From an uncultured Peptoniphilus sp. (GTDB lineage: Bacteria > Bacillota > Clostridia > Tissierellales > Peptoniphilaceae), in assembly GCF_943913915.1 (NCBI RefSeq), contig NZ_CALUAA010000002.1:105510-169509 (forward strand): 64,000 nucleotides of DNA. Direction: 5' to 3'. Below are positions 15,671-24,756 of this stretch, one piece after another. The translations under genes and the position numbers were made by a program. How positions within the stretch are numbered: the first letter of the stretch is position 1; each line of letters begins with the position of its first letter. The notes beneath the pieces are model-generated. The model was given only the letters and a program-made list of their open reading frames with translations. It did no database searches and was not told the DNA's origin.

Positions 15671-16351
15671 ATGAAAATTTTAATTACAGAAGATGAAGCG
15701 GCCATCGCCGAAATCATTGCCTATAATCTTTCAAGCGAAGGTTACGAAACGAAGACCGCCTCTGACGGTGTGGAGTGCCTCGAAATATTTGAAAGTTTTC
15801 AGCCCGATCTCGTTCTATTAGACGTGATGATGCCTCGAATGGACGGTTTTGAAACCCTCCGGGAAATCAGAAAGAAAAGTCGCGTTCCCGTGATTATGCT
15901 TACGGCGAAAGATGCCGAAGGGGATCGTATTCGCGGTCTGGAATACGGCGCAGACGATTATGTGGTAAAGCCCTTCAGTATGGGCGAGCTCATTGCTCGT
16001 GTAAAGGCCAATTTCAGACGGCTTGATTACGAAAACGAAGGGTATCTTCCCGGGGAAGTCATTGAAGAATCGGATCTCTTTATCGATCCTGTGAAATACG
16101 AAGTGACAAAGCGGGGTAAGGTCGTAGATCTTACGCTCCGCGAATTTGAATTACTTAAATACTTAGCCCAATCTCCCGGCACCGTCTTCAGTAGAGAACA
16201 ACTCTTAGAGGAAGTGTGGGGATACGAATATTACGGAGACATACGTACAGTGGATGTGACCGTGCGTCGTCTCAGGGAAAAAATAGAAGACGGCGGCGAC
16301 TTCCACTACATCTTGACGAAAAGAGGGGTAGGCTACTACTTTGGAGGATAA
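15671..16351 (+). CDS. walR: Response regulator, WalR/YycF-like (OmpR family)
   Basis: 226 residues: a receiver domain with acidic pocket EDE (7-9), phosphoacceptor Asp51 in LLDVMMP, and Lys in VVKPF, followed by an OmpR-type winged helix ending in DIRTVDVTVRRLREKIE and GVGYYFG. The partner kinase gene overlaps its end and is followed by yycH- and yycI-like genes, the order of the walRKHI cell-wall operon of Firmicutes. WalR regulates peptidoglycan hydrolase genes in model species; target genes here are unknown. Confidence 0.92.
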   Translation: MKILITEDEAAIAEIIAYNLSSEGYETKTASDGVECLEIFESFQPDLVLLDVMMPRMDGFETLREIRKKSRVPVIMLTAKDAEGDRIRGLEYGADDYVVKPFSMGELIARVKANFRRLDYENEGYLPGEVIEESDLFIDPVKYEVTKRGKVVDLTLREFELLKYLAQSPGTVFSREQLLEEVWGYEYYGDIRTVDVTVRRLREKIEDGGDFHYILTKRGVGYYFGG

Positions 16352-18146
16352 ACATTACGCCAGTATAAAATGGCGATTCATCTTTATCTATGTCATGCTC
16401 GTTACTGTCGTCATGGCCATCGTCGGCGCCTTTATCGTCAATCGATTGGAAGATGCCCAGCTGGAAAAAGTACAGACGGATATGGAGCAGACCCTCTCCT
16501 CCATTGCGAACTCATCTCCCTATCTTACGGAGATGAAGTGGGAAATGGCGGCGGATCGGATTCAAAATACACTGGATGCGTGGAGAATAGGAAGCGACGA
16601 GACGATTTACGCCATCGGACCCGGCAATGTTCCAAAGATTCTCGCGACGACGACCAATTCCGCCAATCTCGTCTCAGGCACCAATGCCTTAGGGGACAGT
16701 AATCTTTCCCCTAAGCTTATTTTAGATGCCTTTCGCGGGGAAGGGGCTTCTGTCTTAAGAGAAGACAATGAAAGCGGCGTGCGCTACGCCCATTACACCA
16801 TGCCCGTCTATGCAAAGGACGGGAGTGTTATGGGTTTATTTTACATGGTCGCCGATCTCTCCTCGGTCTATGACGTCATAGGAGATGCCCGAGTCATTAT
16901 AACCTACGCCACGGTGGTGGCCATCGCCGTCACCACACTCCTTGCCTATTTCCTTGCCCGCTCCATTACCCTCCCTATTCGGGATGTTACACGGCAGGCC
17001 CGGGAAATGGCGGAAGGAAACTTTAACCAAAAAGTTGATGTGAAGAGCAATGACGAAATCGGCAGGCTCGGAAGTATGTTTAATTATCTGACCAGTGAAC
17101 TGGAAGAGACTATCTCCAGAATGGACTCGGAGCGCTCCAAGCTGGACACCATGTTCCACTATATGTCGGAAGGGGTAATTGCCGTAGACTCCGGAAGTAC
17201 TTTACTTCACATCAATCCCGTGGCACGAGAGATCTTAAATGTGTCGGAAGATGCTGTAGGCAAGCCCTTTGATTTAAAGCGGCTCAATATTGAAAAGATC
17301 AATTACTATGAGCTCGGCTCCTTGACCGGACTTAGCCAGATCGAAATCAAAAACAAATTCTATAATATTCGTTACGCCCCCTATAAAGGGGACAGCAAAA
17401 ATCCCCAGGGGATTATTGCCGTATTGCAGGATATTACAGAAGAGCATAATTTAGATATTCTCAGGAAGGATTTCGTCGCCAATGTGGGCCACGAATTAAA
17501 GACACCCATCACCACGATTAAATCCTACACGGAGACTATGCTGAAGGCTCAGTTGGATCGGGACGCTCAACAGCGCTTCCTGTCCATTATCAATAAAGAA
17601 ACCGACCGCATGACCCATCTGGTGACGGATTTATTACAGCTTTCCAATATGGATGCCAAGCGCACCAATTGGGAGCTTGTATCCATGGATGCCTACGAGG
17701 TCATAACGAGTATTTTAGAATCACTCCAGCCCATGATCAAGGAACGCCATCATCGGGTCTATTTGGATATTCCCGAAGATATTCGCCCCTTCCTCGCCGA
17801 TCGCCACGGCGCCTATCAGGTCATTACCAATATCTTAACCAACGCCTTTAAATACACCACCTACGCCGGAAAGATAGAAGTGATCGGAAGAAACTATGGC
17901 TCCCGCGTCCACATTCAAGTGAAAGATAACGGCGTGGGCATTTCAAGAAGCGATTTGGAACGTATCTTCGAGCGCTTTTACCGTGCGGAAAAAGGCAGAA
18001 GCAGAGAAGGGGGCGGCAGCGGCCTGGGTCTATCCATTGCTCGGGATATTATGGAGAATATGGGCGGCCGTATTCGCATTAAAAGTGAACTCAATAAAGG
18101 CACCGAGGTGCTCTTGAGCTTTCCCATGGATCAGGAGGAACAATGA
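16341..18146 (+). CDS. walK: Sensor histidine kinase, WalK/YycG-like
   Basis: 601 residues: transmembrane helix at 12-34, an extracellular domain to about 180, a second helix (186-206), a HAMP region (207-260), a PAS domain (about 265-370), then the HisKA box NVGHELKTPITT (His384) and an HATPase domain with NAFKYT, DNGVGI and GSGLGLSIA. The extracellular PDC-like plus PAS layout matches WalK. The start is TTG at 16341, overlapping walR by 11 bp; there is no better in-frame ATG before the first helix. The ribosome site is weak, suggesting coupling to walR. Confidence 0.92.
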   Translation: MEDKHYASIKWRFIFIYVMLVTVVMAIVGAFIVNRLEDAQLEKVQTDMEQTLSSIANSSPYLTEMKWEMAADRIQNTLDAWRIGSDETIYAIGPGNVPKILATTTNSANLVSGTNALGDSNLSPKLILDAFRGEGASVLREDNESGVRYAHYTMPVYAKDGSVMGLFYMVADLSSVYDVIGDARVIITYATVVAIAVTTLLAYFLARSITLPIRDVTRQAREMAEGNFNQKVDVKSNDEIGRLGSMFNYLTSELEETISRMDSERSKLDTMFHYMSEGVIAVDSGSTLLHINPVAREILNVSEDAVGKPFDLKRLNIEKINYYELGSLTGLSQIEIKNKFYNIRYAPYKGDSKNPQGIIAVLQDITEEHNLDILRKDFVANVGHELKTPITTIKSYTETMLKAQLDRDAQQRFLSIINKETDRMTHLVTDLLQLSNMDAKRTNWELVSMDAYEVITSILESLQPMIKERHHRVYLDIPEDIRPFLADRHGAYQVITNILTNAFKYTTYAGKIEVIGRNYGSRVHIQVKDNGVGISRSDLERIFERFYRAEKGRSREGGGSGLGLSIARDIMENMGGRIRIKSELNKGTEVLLSFPMDQEEQ

Positions 18147-19480
18147 AAGAAAGGCTAAAAAGCGGAGCGATTGCGGTCTTGCTCGTCTTGACTGTGGTAT
18201 TGGCGCGCCAGATTTGGATTTCGCCTCCGCCTACCGGTAAAAAATTAATCAAGGCATCGGAAGTTACCTTGAGCGAATCGGTAACCGGTCGCCTGTATCC
18301 CTTTACCGCCGTGGTAAATTTCGGCGACGGGAAGCACACCAAACTTTATCAGCTGAAAAACCTGTGGCCTTTTTACCGCAATCTCTTAAAACAAAATGTA
18401 GCCGATAAAGACGACAAAGAGTGGGCGCGTATGGATTACAAGGAATATCTTAAATTACACGACGAACCCTCCGTCGTCTTTGATCTCGGAAATGAAACCT
18501 ATTCCGATCTCTTTAAAAAGATCTACAATGCAGAAGATTTAAAGGGCGTACTCCTCCGCATTTATTTTTCCGAGGCTGAAGGTATTTTATTTGAAACCGA
18601 TCGCGGCGTCTATCGTACAGAAAAATGGACACCTCTTTCCGCTATTAATCAATATATTCGTACACTGGAAAAGGAGGGCTATCCCTCTTACAGCTCCCTT
18701 TGGGAACGCTACGGCATCGCCCGGGCAGTCTACCTGCCGGACGGCCCCACGGTATTTGAAGGGGGCATGGTGTACCGGAACGAGATCAAGGATATGAAGG
18801 GGCCTTATCGCACAGATTTGGTGCAGAGGCTCTTAAGCGCCTCCATCGACGATATTCACGTCATCCGCGAGGAGGATTCCGTGCTTTACGTCTACGGCAA
18901 ACGAAATGTCAGACTTTCGGATAACGGCAGATTAGATTACCGCAACAATACCGAAACGACTCAAACCGTAACCGATGCCGCCGGCGCCCTCCAGGTGGCC
19001 TACGACTTTTTATCAAAGACCACGGGCAATATCGACGATCTCTATATGCAGAGCATCGAGCCCATCGGCTCCGGGAAGCGCACAGGCTATCGCGTCATTA
19101 TGGATTTTACGGAAAAAGGCATGACGGTCTTTCCCTTAAAGGGAAGCCCCGATGATTTCATTCAGCTTGATATTTATAACAATCGTGTGGAACGACTTCG
19201 CTCAATATACCGCAACAAAGTGGAAGGCCTAGGCGGCGGAGGAACGCAGGAATGTTTGCCCTTTGAAGAGATAATGAAGCGAAATCCCGCTATTTTCGGT
19301 ACACCGGAGGAAGGTCACGACAAAGTTTTAAAAAATCTGAACAATTTCTTTATGTGTTATATTGACGGAGCGAGAGACGTTCAAAATTCCCTGGGTTTCG
19401 GCTATGTCATCGATGTGAAGGGCTACCGCTACATCTTCGATGCGGAAACCGGCGCCTTGCTGGGGGGTGATGACAGGTGA
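18143..19480 (+). CDS. yycH: YycH-like regulator of the Wal system
   Basis: 445 residues with a single N-terminal membrane helix (about residues 8-25) and a large external domain, as in YycH. The gene overlaps walK by 4 bp and yycI by 4 bp. In Firmicutes YycH and YycI contact the WalK membrane helices and tune kinase activity. Similarity is based on order, topology and length, because YycH sequences diverge quickly. Confidence 0.85.
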   Translation: MKERLKSGAIAVLLVLTVVLARQIWISPPPTGKKLIKASEVTLSESVTGRLYPFTAVVNFGDGKHTKLYQLKNLWPFYRNLLKQNVADKDDKEWARMDYKEYLKLHDEPSVVFDLGNETYSDLFKKIYNAEDLKGVLLRIYFSEAEGILFETDRGVYRTEKWTPLSAINQYIRTLEKEGYPSYSSLWERYGIARAVYLPDGPTVFEGGMVYRNEIKDMKGPYRTDLVQRLLSASIDDIHVIREEDSVLYVYGKRNVRLSDNGRLDYRNNTETTQTVTDAAGALQVAYDFLSKTTGNIDDLYMQSIEPIGSGKRTGYRVIMDFTEKGMTVFPLKGSPDDFIQLDIYNNRVERLRSIYRNKVEGLGGGGTQECLPFEEIMKRNPAIFGTPEEGHDKVLKNLNNFFMCYIDGARDVQNSLGFGYVIDVKGYRYIFDAETGALLGGDDR

Positions 19481-20316
19481 ATTGGCATAAAGCGAAGACC
19501 GTACTCTTAATCGCCCTATTGGTAACCGATATTTTCCTTGCGGGAATTTTGCTTGTAGACCAGAGGCGTATCGCACCGAGAGAGGATTCTGTGGCCTTTC
19601 ACAGAGAGACGAAAAAGCTTTTGAAAGATAACGGCATCACCTTGGCTGCCTCTATTCCGAAAGATGGAGAGCATCTTCCCGTCCTAGATGTGGAGTATGA
19701 ACACGACACAGCCGATAATTGGAACGAGCGTATGTTTCAGGGGAAGGGGAAGATTACCACCGATCGGGATCAGCTCCTTACCATTGAAGGGGATCACGCG
19801 AAATTAAAGATTACCGATAATCGGCACATGGTTTACAGGGCAGATCACACATCAAATCGTTCTTTGGAGCAAAAAGAGGCGGAGCAGCTCGCAAAATCTT
19901 TCCTCGAGAAGCGGAAATTCTCCACCCGCGATATGTACCTTGTGACGGCGGACCAGGAGGGCAACCGCTGGCGTCTCACCTATACCTGTATGTATAATAA
20001 TCGCCATATGGAATCGACCTACACGGAGATCGATATTTTAGGCGATGCCGTTGTAAAGATGGATCGCCTCTGGGTGAATGTTATCGCAGAAACCGACGGC
20101 GACAAGCCCCTTCCCCTTGCGAGTCAATCTCTTTTGCGTCTCCTTTCCCACGAAAGTTTAAAGGGGCGCACCATCGAAGAAATCGACCCCTGCTATTACT
20201 TCAATCCGGAAGACCAGGGAGCGGTGGAAAACCTCTCCCACGCCACGAGAGGCTACTCCACCGTGGCCTGGCGCATGGTCTTAGACGGCGGTGAAGAACT
20301 GGTGCTCTTGCGATAA
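19477..20316 (+). CDS. yycI: YycI-like regulator of the Wal system
   Basis: 279 residues with one N-terminal membrane helix (about 6-24) and an external domain, the pattern of YycI. It overlaps yycH by four bases at a GTGA junction and starts with GTG-A..TTG-type context (GTGAATTGG). It is the fourth gene of the wal operon. No yycJ or htrA homologue follows; a 66-codon membrane-protein gene takes that place. Confidence 0.85.
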   Translation: MNWHKAKTVLLIALLVTDIFLAGILLVDQRRIAPREDSVAFHRETKKLLKDNGITLAASIPKDGEHLPVLDVEYEHDTADNWNERMFQGKGKITTDRDQLLTIEGDHAKLKITDNRHMVYRADHTSNRSLEQKEAEQLAKSFLEKRKFSTRDMYLVTADQEGNRWRLTYTCMYNNRHMESTYTEIDILGDAVVKMDRLWVNVIAETDGDKPLPLASQSLLRLLSHESLKGRTIEEIDPCYYFNPEDQGAVENLSHATRGYSTVAWRMVLDGGEELVLLR

Positions 20317-20326
20317 GGAGGAGATG

Positions 20327-20527
20327 ATGACGAGAAAACAGTTTTTATATTACGAACTCGCGGCGCCTGTGGTGTGGTTCCTGTCCCTTTTGACGGTTAA
20401 GGGAATTCGCAGCGGCGATCTCTCGTCGGCCTTGCAGGACAGCGCCAATTTAACCTTGCTCTTTTACGTATTTTTTAATATTCTTCTTTACTTCAAGTTT
20501 GAAAAGCTGAAAGAAAACAAAAAATAA
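20327..20527 (+). CDS. Small two-helix membrane protein at the end of the wal operon
   Basis: 66 residues. Two hydrophobic segments (about 8-23 and 41-57) are followed by a lysine-rich C-terminus. Start chosen at the second ATG of ATGATG because GGAGG lies 5 nt upstream. The gene is 10 bp after yycI, ahead of a terminator, so it is co-transcribed with walRK. I do not recognise the family. A role next to the WalK/YycHI membrane complex is possible but unsupported beyond position. Confidence 0.7.
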   Translation: MTRKQFLYYELAAPVVWFLSLLTVKGIRSGDLSSALQDSANLTLLFYVFFNILLYFKFEKLKENKK

Positions 20528-20538
20528 TCCACCAAAAA

Positions 20539-20567
20539 ACGTCAGGCCAAAACCTGACGTTGTTTTT
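20539..20567 (+). terminator. Bidirectional terminator between the wal operon and pncB
   Basis: AACGTCAGG/CCTGACGTT stem, 6-nt loop, T-run on the plus strand and A-run before it, so it can serve both convergent transcripts. Confidence 0.85.
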
Positions 20568-22011
20568 AATTGGAATTGTGTTTTTTGAGTAAATCGTCTT
20601 TAATCGTCCACAGTTCGGGACTAAGATCGACGATGTATTCCTGAGGCGAATTAAGTCGCGTGGTTTCGTCCCAGAGCGTTCCCAATTCCCTTTGCACCTT
20701 TTCTCTAATTTCTTCCAAAGAGGGGCTTTCGTAAACGAGCTTGCCGTCAATATAAATATCTTCTAAAAGAGAGCGTACTTCGTAATTTTTCAGTGTCTTG
20801 CGCTTCCAGGTAAAGAGGGGGTGGAAGATCTCATATTCATCTTCCGGAACATCTTCCCCTTTGACGGCGATGACATCGGCGAGGGCTTTGCCCTTTTCCT
20901 TGTCGTAGAAACGATAGACATCTTTTACGCCCGGCGTTGTGATCTTCGACACATTTTCCGAAATCTTAATGGTGGGGATAATCTCACCCTCTTCTTCACG
21001 GGCGACAAGTTTATATACACCGCCGAACACCGGGTGGCTCTTCGAGGTAATCAGTCGTTCGCCGACGCCGAAGGAATCCACTTGAGCGTCTTGCTTTAAG
21101 AGATCTTCGATGACATATTCGTCAAGAGAGTTGGATGCCATAATCGTAACATCGGGGAAACCTGCTTCATCTAATATTTTGCGGCAGGCTTTGGATAGAT
21201 AGGCGATGTCGCCGGAATCGATGCGGATGCCGCGGCCTTCATGTCCCTGTTCTCTCAGTTCCTTAAAGACCTGAATGGCGTTGGGGAGACCTTGGTGAAG
21301 AACATCGTAGGTGTCGATGAGTAAAAAGCAGCTGTCGGGATAAACTTTTGCGTAAGCTCTGAAGGCGTCAATTTCTTCATCAAACATTTGCACCCAGCTG
21401 TGGGCCATAGTGCCCAGGGCAGGCACGCCGTAAAGTTGTTCGGCCAAAGTATTGGCACTGCCGTTGCAACCGCCGATATAGGCGGCGCGGGCACCGATAT
21501 TGGCGCCACTGTAACCTTGGGCGCGGCGAGAACCGAATTCCGTTACCGGCCGTCCGGCAGCGGCCTTACAGATACGATTGGCCTTGGTGGTGATCATGGT
21601 TTGGTGATTGATGGTTAAAAGCACCATGGTCTCGATCATCTGTGCCTGAATCGCCGGGCCGCGAACGGTGACGAGGGGCTCGGAGGGGAAGACCACCGTG
21701 CCTTCGGGAATGGCGCGTACGTCGCATTCAAATTCAAAATTTGCGAGATACTCTAAAAACTCTTCACTGAAGATTCCTTTGCTTCTTAAAAACTCGATAT
21801 CTTCGGGATCAAAATGGAGATTTTCCAAATACTCGATCAGTTGTTCCAGCCCGCTTAAAATTACGTAGCTGGCGTCATCAGGAGCGGAGCGGAAAAACAT
21901 ATCGAAGTGTACGATCTCGTCTTTCATTCCGTTTTCAAAATAACCGTTTCCCATAGTGAACTCGTAAAAGTCCGCGAGAAGCGTGTAGTTGTTATTATCT
22001 GTAAATTTCAT
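20566..22011 (-). CDS. pncB: Nicotinate phosphoribosyltransferase
   Basis: 481 residues, the length of Firmicute PncB. It joins nicotinate to PRPP with ATP hydrolysis to make NaMN for NAD. Visible family features are the start LLADFYEFTMGNGYF, the FGSRRAQG block, GTMAHSWVQ, LIDTYDVLHQG and RIDSGDIAYLSK. I chose the ATG at 22011 (MKFTDN); upstream codons lack a ribosome site. It stands alone and converges on the wal operon. Confidence 0.94.
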   Translation of the reverse strand: MKFTDNNNYTLLADFYEFTMGNGYFENGMKDEIVHFDMFFRSAPDDASYVILSGLEQLIEYLENLHFDPEDIEFLRSKGIFSEEFLEYLANFEFECDVRAIPEGTVVFPSEPLVTVRGPAIQAQMIETMVLLTINHQTMITTKANRICKAAAGRPVTEFGSRRAQGYSGANIGARAAYIGGCNGSANTLAEQLYGVPALGTMAHSWVQMFDEEIDAFRAYAKVYPDSCFLLIDTYDVLHQGLPNAIQVFKELREQGHEGRGIRIDSGDIAYLSKACRKILDEAGFPDVTIMASNSLDEYVIEDLLKQDAQVDSFGVGERLITSKSHPVFGGVYKLVAREEEGEIIPTIKISENVSKITTPGVKDVYRFYDKEKGKALADVIAVKGEDVPEDEYEIFHPLFTWKRKTLKNYEVRSLLEDIYIDGKLVYESPSLEEIREKVQRELGTLWDETTRLNSPQEYIVDLSPELWTIKDDLLKKHNSN

Positions 22012-22191
22012 AATACTCACTTTCTTAAAATACACGATATTTTAAACCCTATTATAGCACAGTATGCCCCAAAATCAGCCTCAGCAAACATTTTCACCTG
22101 TTAAAACCTTATAAGCTTTCTCAAAAGCCATGTGGAGCGGGTTTATAAATGGTACAATACATTCGATAAAAATAATTATAGAAGGTGAACT

Positions 22192-23802
22192 ATGTTACAA
22201 GTATCTAATGTGAGTGTATTATTTCCCGACAAGAAACTGTTCGATGAAGTCGATCTCCTCTTTCAAGGGGGAAATTGCTACGGTATTATCGGCGCCAACG
22301 GAGCGGGGAAATCCACATTTTTAAAAATTCTATCAGGAGAGCTGGAGCCCTCCACAGGCCATGTATCGAAGGATAAAAACGAACGAATCTCAAAACTCAA
22401 ACAAGACCACTTTGCCTACGACGATTTTTCCGTACTGGATACGGTCATTCAGGGCAATGAAGAACTTTATGCCATTCGGGAGGAAAAAGACGCCATCTAC
22501 ATGAAGTCCGACTTTTCAGATGAAGACGGCATTCGTGCCGGCGAGCTCGAGGCGAAATTCCAGGAGATGAACGGTTATGAGGCGGAAGCGGAGGCCTCCC
22601 AACTGCTCCAAGGCTTAGGGATTCCCTTGAAAAAACACGATCAGACCATGTACGAGCTATCGGAAGCGGAAAAGGTAAAAGTACTCCTTGCCCAGGCCCT
22701 CTTTGGCGAACCGGGGATTTTGCTCCTTGACGAGCCTACCAACGGTCTAGATGTAAGAGCGGTTATGTGGCTTGAGGATTTCCTCGCCGATTTTCCGGGT
22801 ATCGTTCTTGTCGTAAGCCACGACCGCTATTTCTTAAATAATGTCTGCACCCATATGGTGGACATCGACTTCGGTAAGATCAATATGGTGACCGGGAACT
22901 ACGATTTCTGGTATGAATCCGGTCAACTCGCTGCCAAGCTTTTAAAGGAGCAGAATAAGAAAAAAGAAGAGAAGATTAAGGAGCTTACGGATTTCATCCA
23001 ACGCTTCAGCGCCAATAAATCCAAATCCAGACAGGCTACGAGCCGTAAAAAGCTTCTGGATAAAATCGATTTAACGGAAATCCGCCCTTCCTCGAGACGC
23101 TATCCTTTCGTGGGCTTTACCCTCTCGAGAGAAGTGGGGAACGAGATCCTGACGGTAGAAAACCTCTCCTCTTCTTTAGACGGCAAGGTGCTTTTTAAGG
23201 ACATGTCTTTTAGAATCGACAAAGATGATAAAATCGCCTTTATCGGAAACGACGTGGCCATTACCCGCTTCTTTGAAATTATTACAGGAAATTGCGACGA
23301 TTATGAAGGGAACTACAAATGGGGGCAGACCATTACCATGCGCTACTTCCCGAGAGACAACAGCGACTATTTCGACGGACGGGACGAAAACCTCGTGGAT
23401 TGGCTGAGAAATTACAGCGAGGACCAATCGGAAATCGTCATGCGTTCTCTCTTAGGTCGAATGCTCTTTTCAGGTGATGAAGTACTCAAAAAAGTAAATG
23501 TTCTTTCCGGTGGGGAGCGTGTGCGTATGATGTTTTCAAAGATGATGATCGACCCGAGTAATGTGCTCATATTCGATCAGCCCACCAATCACCTGGATCT
23601 TGAAAGTATTGAGTCGGTAAACAATGGTCTTATTGATTATAAGAGCAATGTGCTCTTTACGGCCCACGACCACCAGTTTATTTCCTCCATCGCCAATCGC
23701 ATCATTGAAATTCGCGACGACGGCACCGTCTTTGATGTGAAGACCGATTACGAGGACTTTATCGAGCGCTATATTGTGGAATCTAATGAAGGGTTAAACT
23801 GA
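22192..23802 (+). CDS. ABC-F family ATPase, YkpA/YbiT-like
   Basis: 536 residues with two ABC domains and no membrane segments. Domain 1 has GANGAGKST and LLLDEPTNGLD, with a signature drifted to LSEAEKVKV. Domain 2 has a good signature (LSGGERVRM) and FDQPTNHLD, but its Walker A reads GNDVAITRF without the GKS/T lysine. The lysine-rich linker (about 245-300) is of ABC-F type. Degenerate second P-loops are seen in the YkpA/YbiT group, so this looks family-typical and probably translation-related. It starts the ABC-F/ppx/ppk stretch. Confidence 0.85.
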   Translation: MLQVSNVSVLFPDKKLFDEVDLLFQGGNCYGIIGANGAGKSTFLKILSGELEPSTGHVSKDKNERISKLKQDHFAYDDFSVLDTVIQGNEELYAIREEKDAIYMKSDFSDEDGIRAGELEAKFQEMNGYEAEAEASQLLQGLGIPLKKHDQTMYELSEAEKVKVLLAQALFGEPGILLLDEPTNGLDVRAVMWLEDFLADFPGIVLVVSHDRYFLNNVCTHMVDIDFGKINMVTGNYDFWYESGQLAAKLLKEQNKKKEEKIKELTDFIQRFSANKSKSRQATSRKKLLDKIDLTEIRPSSRRYPFVGFTLSREVGNEILTVENLSSSLDGKVLFKDMSFRIDKDDKIAFIGNDVAITRFFEIITGNCDDYEGNYKWGQTITMRYFPRDNSDYFDGRDENLVDWLRNYSEDQSEIVMRSLLGRMLFSGDEVLKKVNVLSGGERVRMMFSKMMIDPSNVLIFDQPTNHLDLESIESVNNGLIDYKSNVLFTAHDHQFISSIANRIIEIRDDGTVFDVKTDYEDFIERYIVESNEGLN

Positions 23803-23851
23803 AATTAACATAAACAAAACATTTCAACGTTAAAGTGAAGAGAGGTGCATG

Positions 23852-24754
23852 ATGCACAGTGTCATAGACATCGGTTCCAATACCGTGCGTCTGTCGGTTT
23901 TTCGTATTGAAGACGACAAGGCGATCAATTTATTCAATGAAAAGCAAACCGTCGGCTTGGCGGGTTATCGAAAAAACGGACGTCTTACTGAAGAAGGTAT
24001 TCGTGCTCTAATCGAAACCCTCGGGCATTTTATTTATATTCTCGATCAGTTAGACGCCATTCACCATACCCACGCCATCGCCACCGCTTCCATTCGTAAT
24101 GTAAAAAATTCGGAGGAGGTTCTTCGCCGCGTAAAAGAGGCTTTGGATCTTGATATCGAAATTTTAAGCGGGGAAGAGGAAGCCCATCTGGCGTTTGTCG
24201 GCGCAGCCGGTGCAATCGAAGGCCATCTTGACGGGGTCTTAACCGATATCGGTGGCGGCTCCACGGAAATTGTGCGCTTTGAAAAGGGGCGTGTCGTGGA
24301 CTCTGCCTCTTTGGATATCGGCTCCCTGTCCGTCTTCAGAGACTATGTAGACGGCCTGTTTATAGATAATGACGAGCGCAAAGAAGTGGATGAGCGTTTG
24401 AAGTTTCTATTAAATGCTCAGGATATCCCTAGGGATCACTATCCTATTCTCTGCGCTGTGGGAGGGAGTGCCCGGGCGACGCTCAAGATGTACAACACAC
24501 TTTTTGACGAGCACCCGGACAACGACGAGATGAACACCGACGATTTGAAGACCTTAATGAAACATTTGTTAGACATTGATGACAAAGAAAAAATGGAAAT
24601 TATTCTAAAGGTAAAAGCAGACCGTATCCATACCTTATTGCCCGGCTTAACGATTCTCTACCGAATCGCAAAATATTTTCACGTGGATAAAATTGCCGTC
24701 GCTCAGACGGGTATTCGGGAGGGATACGTTATCAGTCGCATTATAGGAGGCTAA
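23852..24754 (+). CDS. ppx: Exopolyphosphatase/guanosine pentaphosphatase (Ppx/GppA family)
   Basis: 300 residues of the actin-like ASKHA fold. The phosphate-binding DIGSNTVRL (about 5-13), ATASIRN, LSGEEEAHL and the second phosphate loop DIGGGSTEI are all present. It would hydrolyse polyphosphate and perhaps pppGpp. I chose the second ATG of ATGATG because AGAGG lies 6 nt upstream. It is 2 bp from ppk, so synthesis and breakdown of polyphosphate are encoded together. It lacks the C-terminal HD domain of long Ppx forms. Confidence 0.92.
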   Translation: MHSVIDIGSNTVRLSVFRIEDDKAINLFNEKQTVGLAGYRKNGRLTEEGIRALIETLGHFIYILDQLDAIHHTHAIATASIRNVKNSEEVLRRVKEALDLDIEILSGEEEAHLAFVGAAGAIEGHLDGVLTDIGGGSTEIVRFEKGRVVDSASLDIGSLSVFRDYVDGLFIDNDERKEVDERLKFLLNAQDIPRDHYPILCAVGGSARATLKMYNTLFDEHPDNDEMNTDDLKTLMKHLLDIDDKEKMEIILKVKADRIHTLLPGLTILYRIAKYFHVDKIAVAQTGIREGYVISRIIGG

Positions 24755-24756
24755 TA

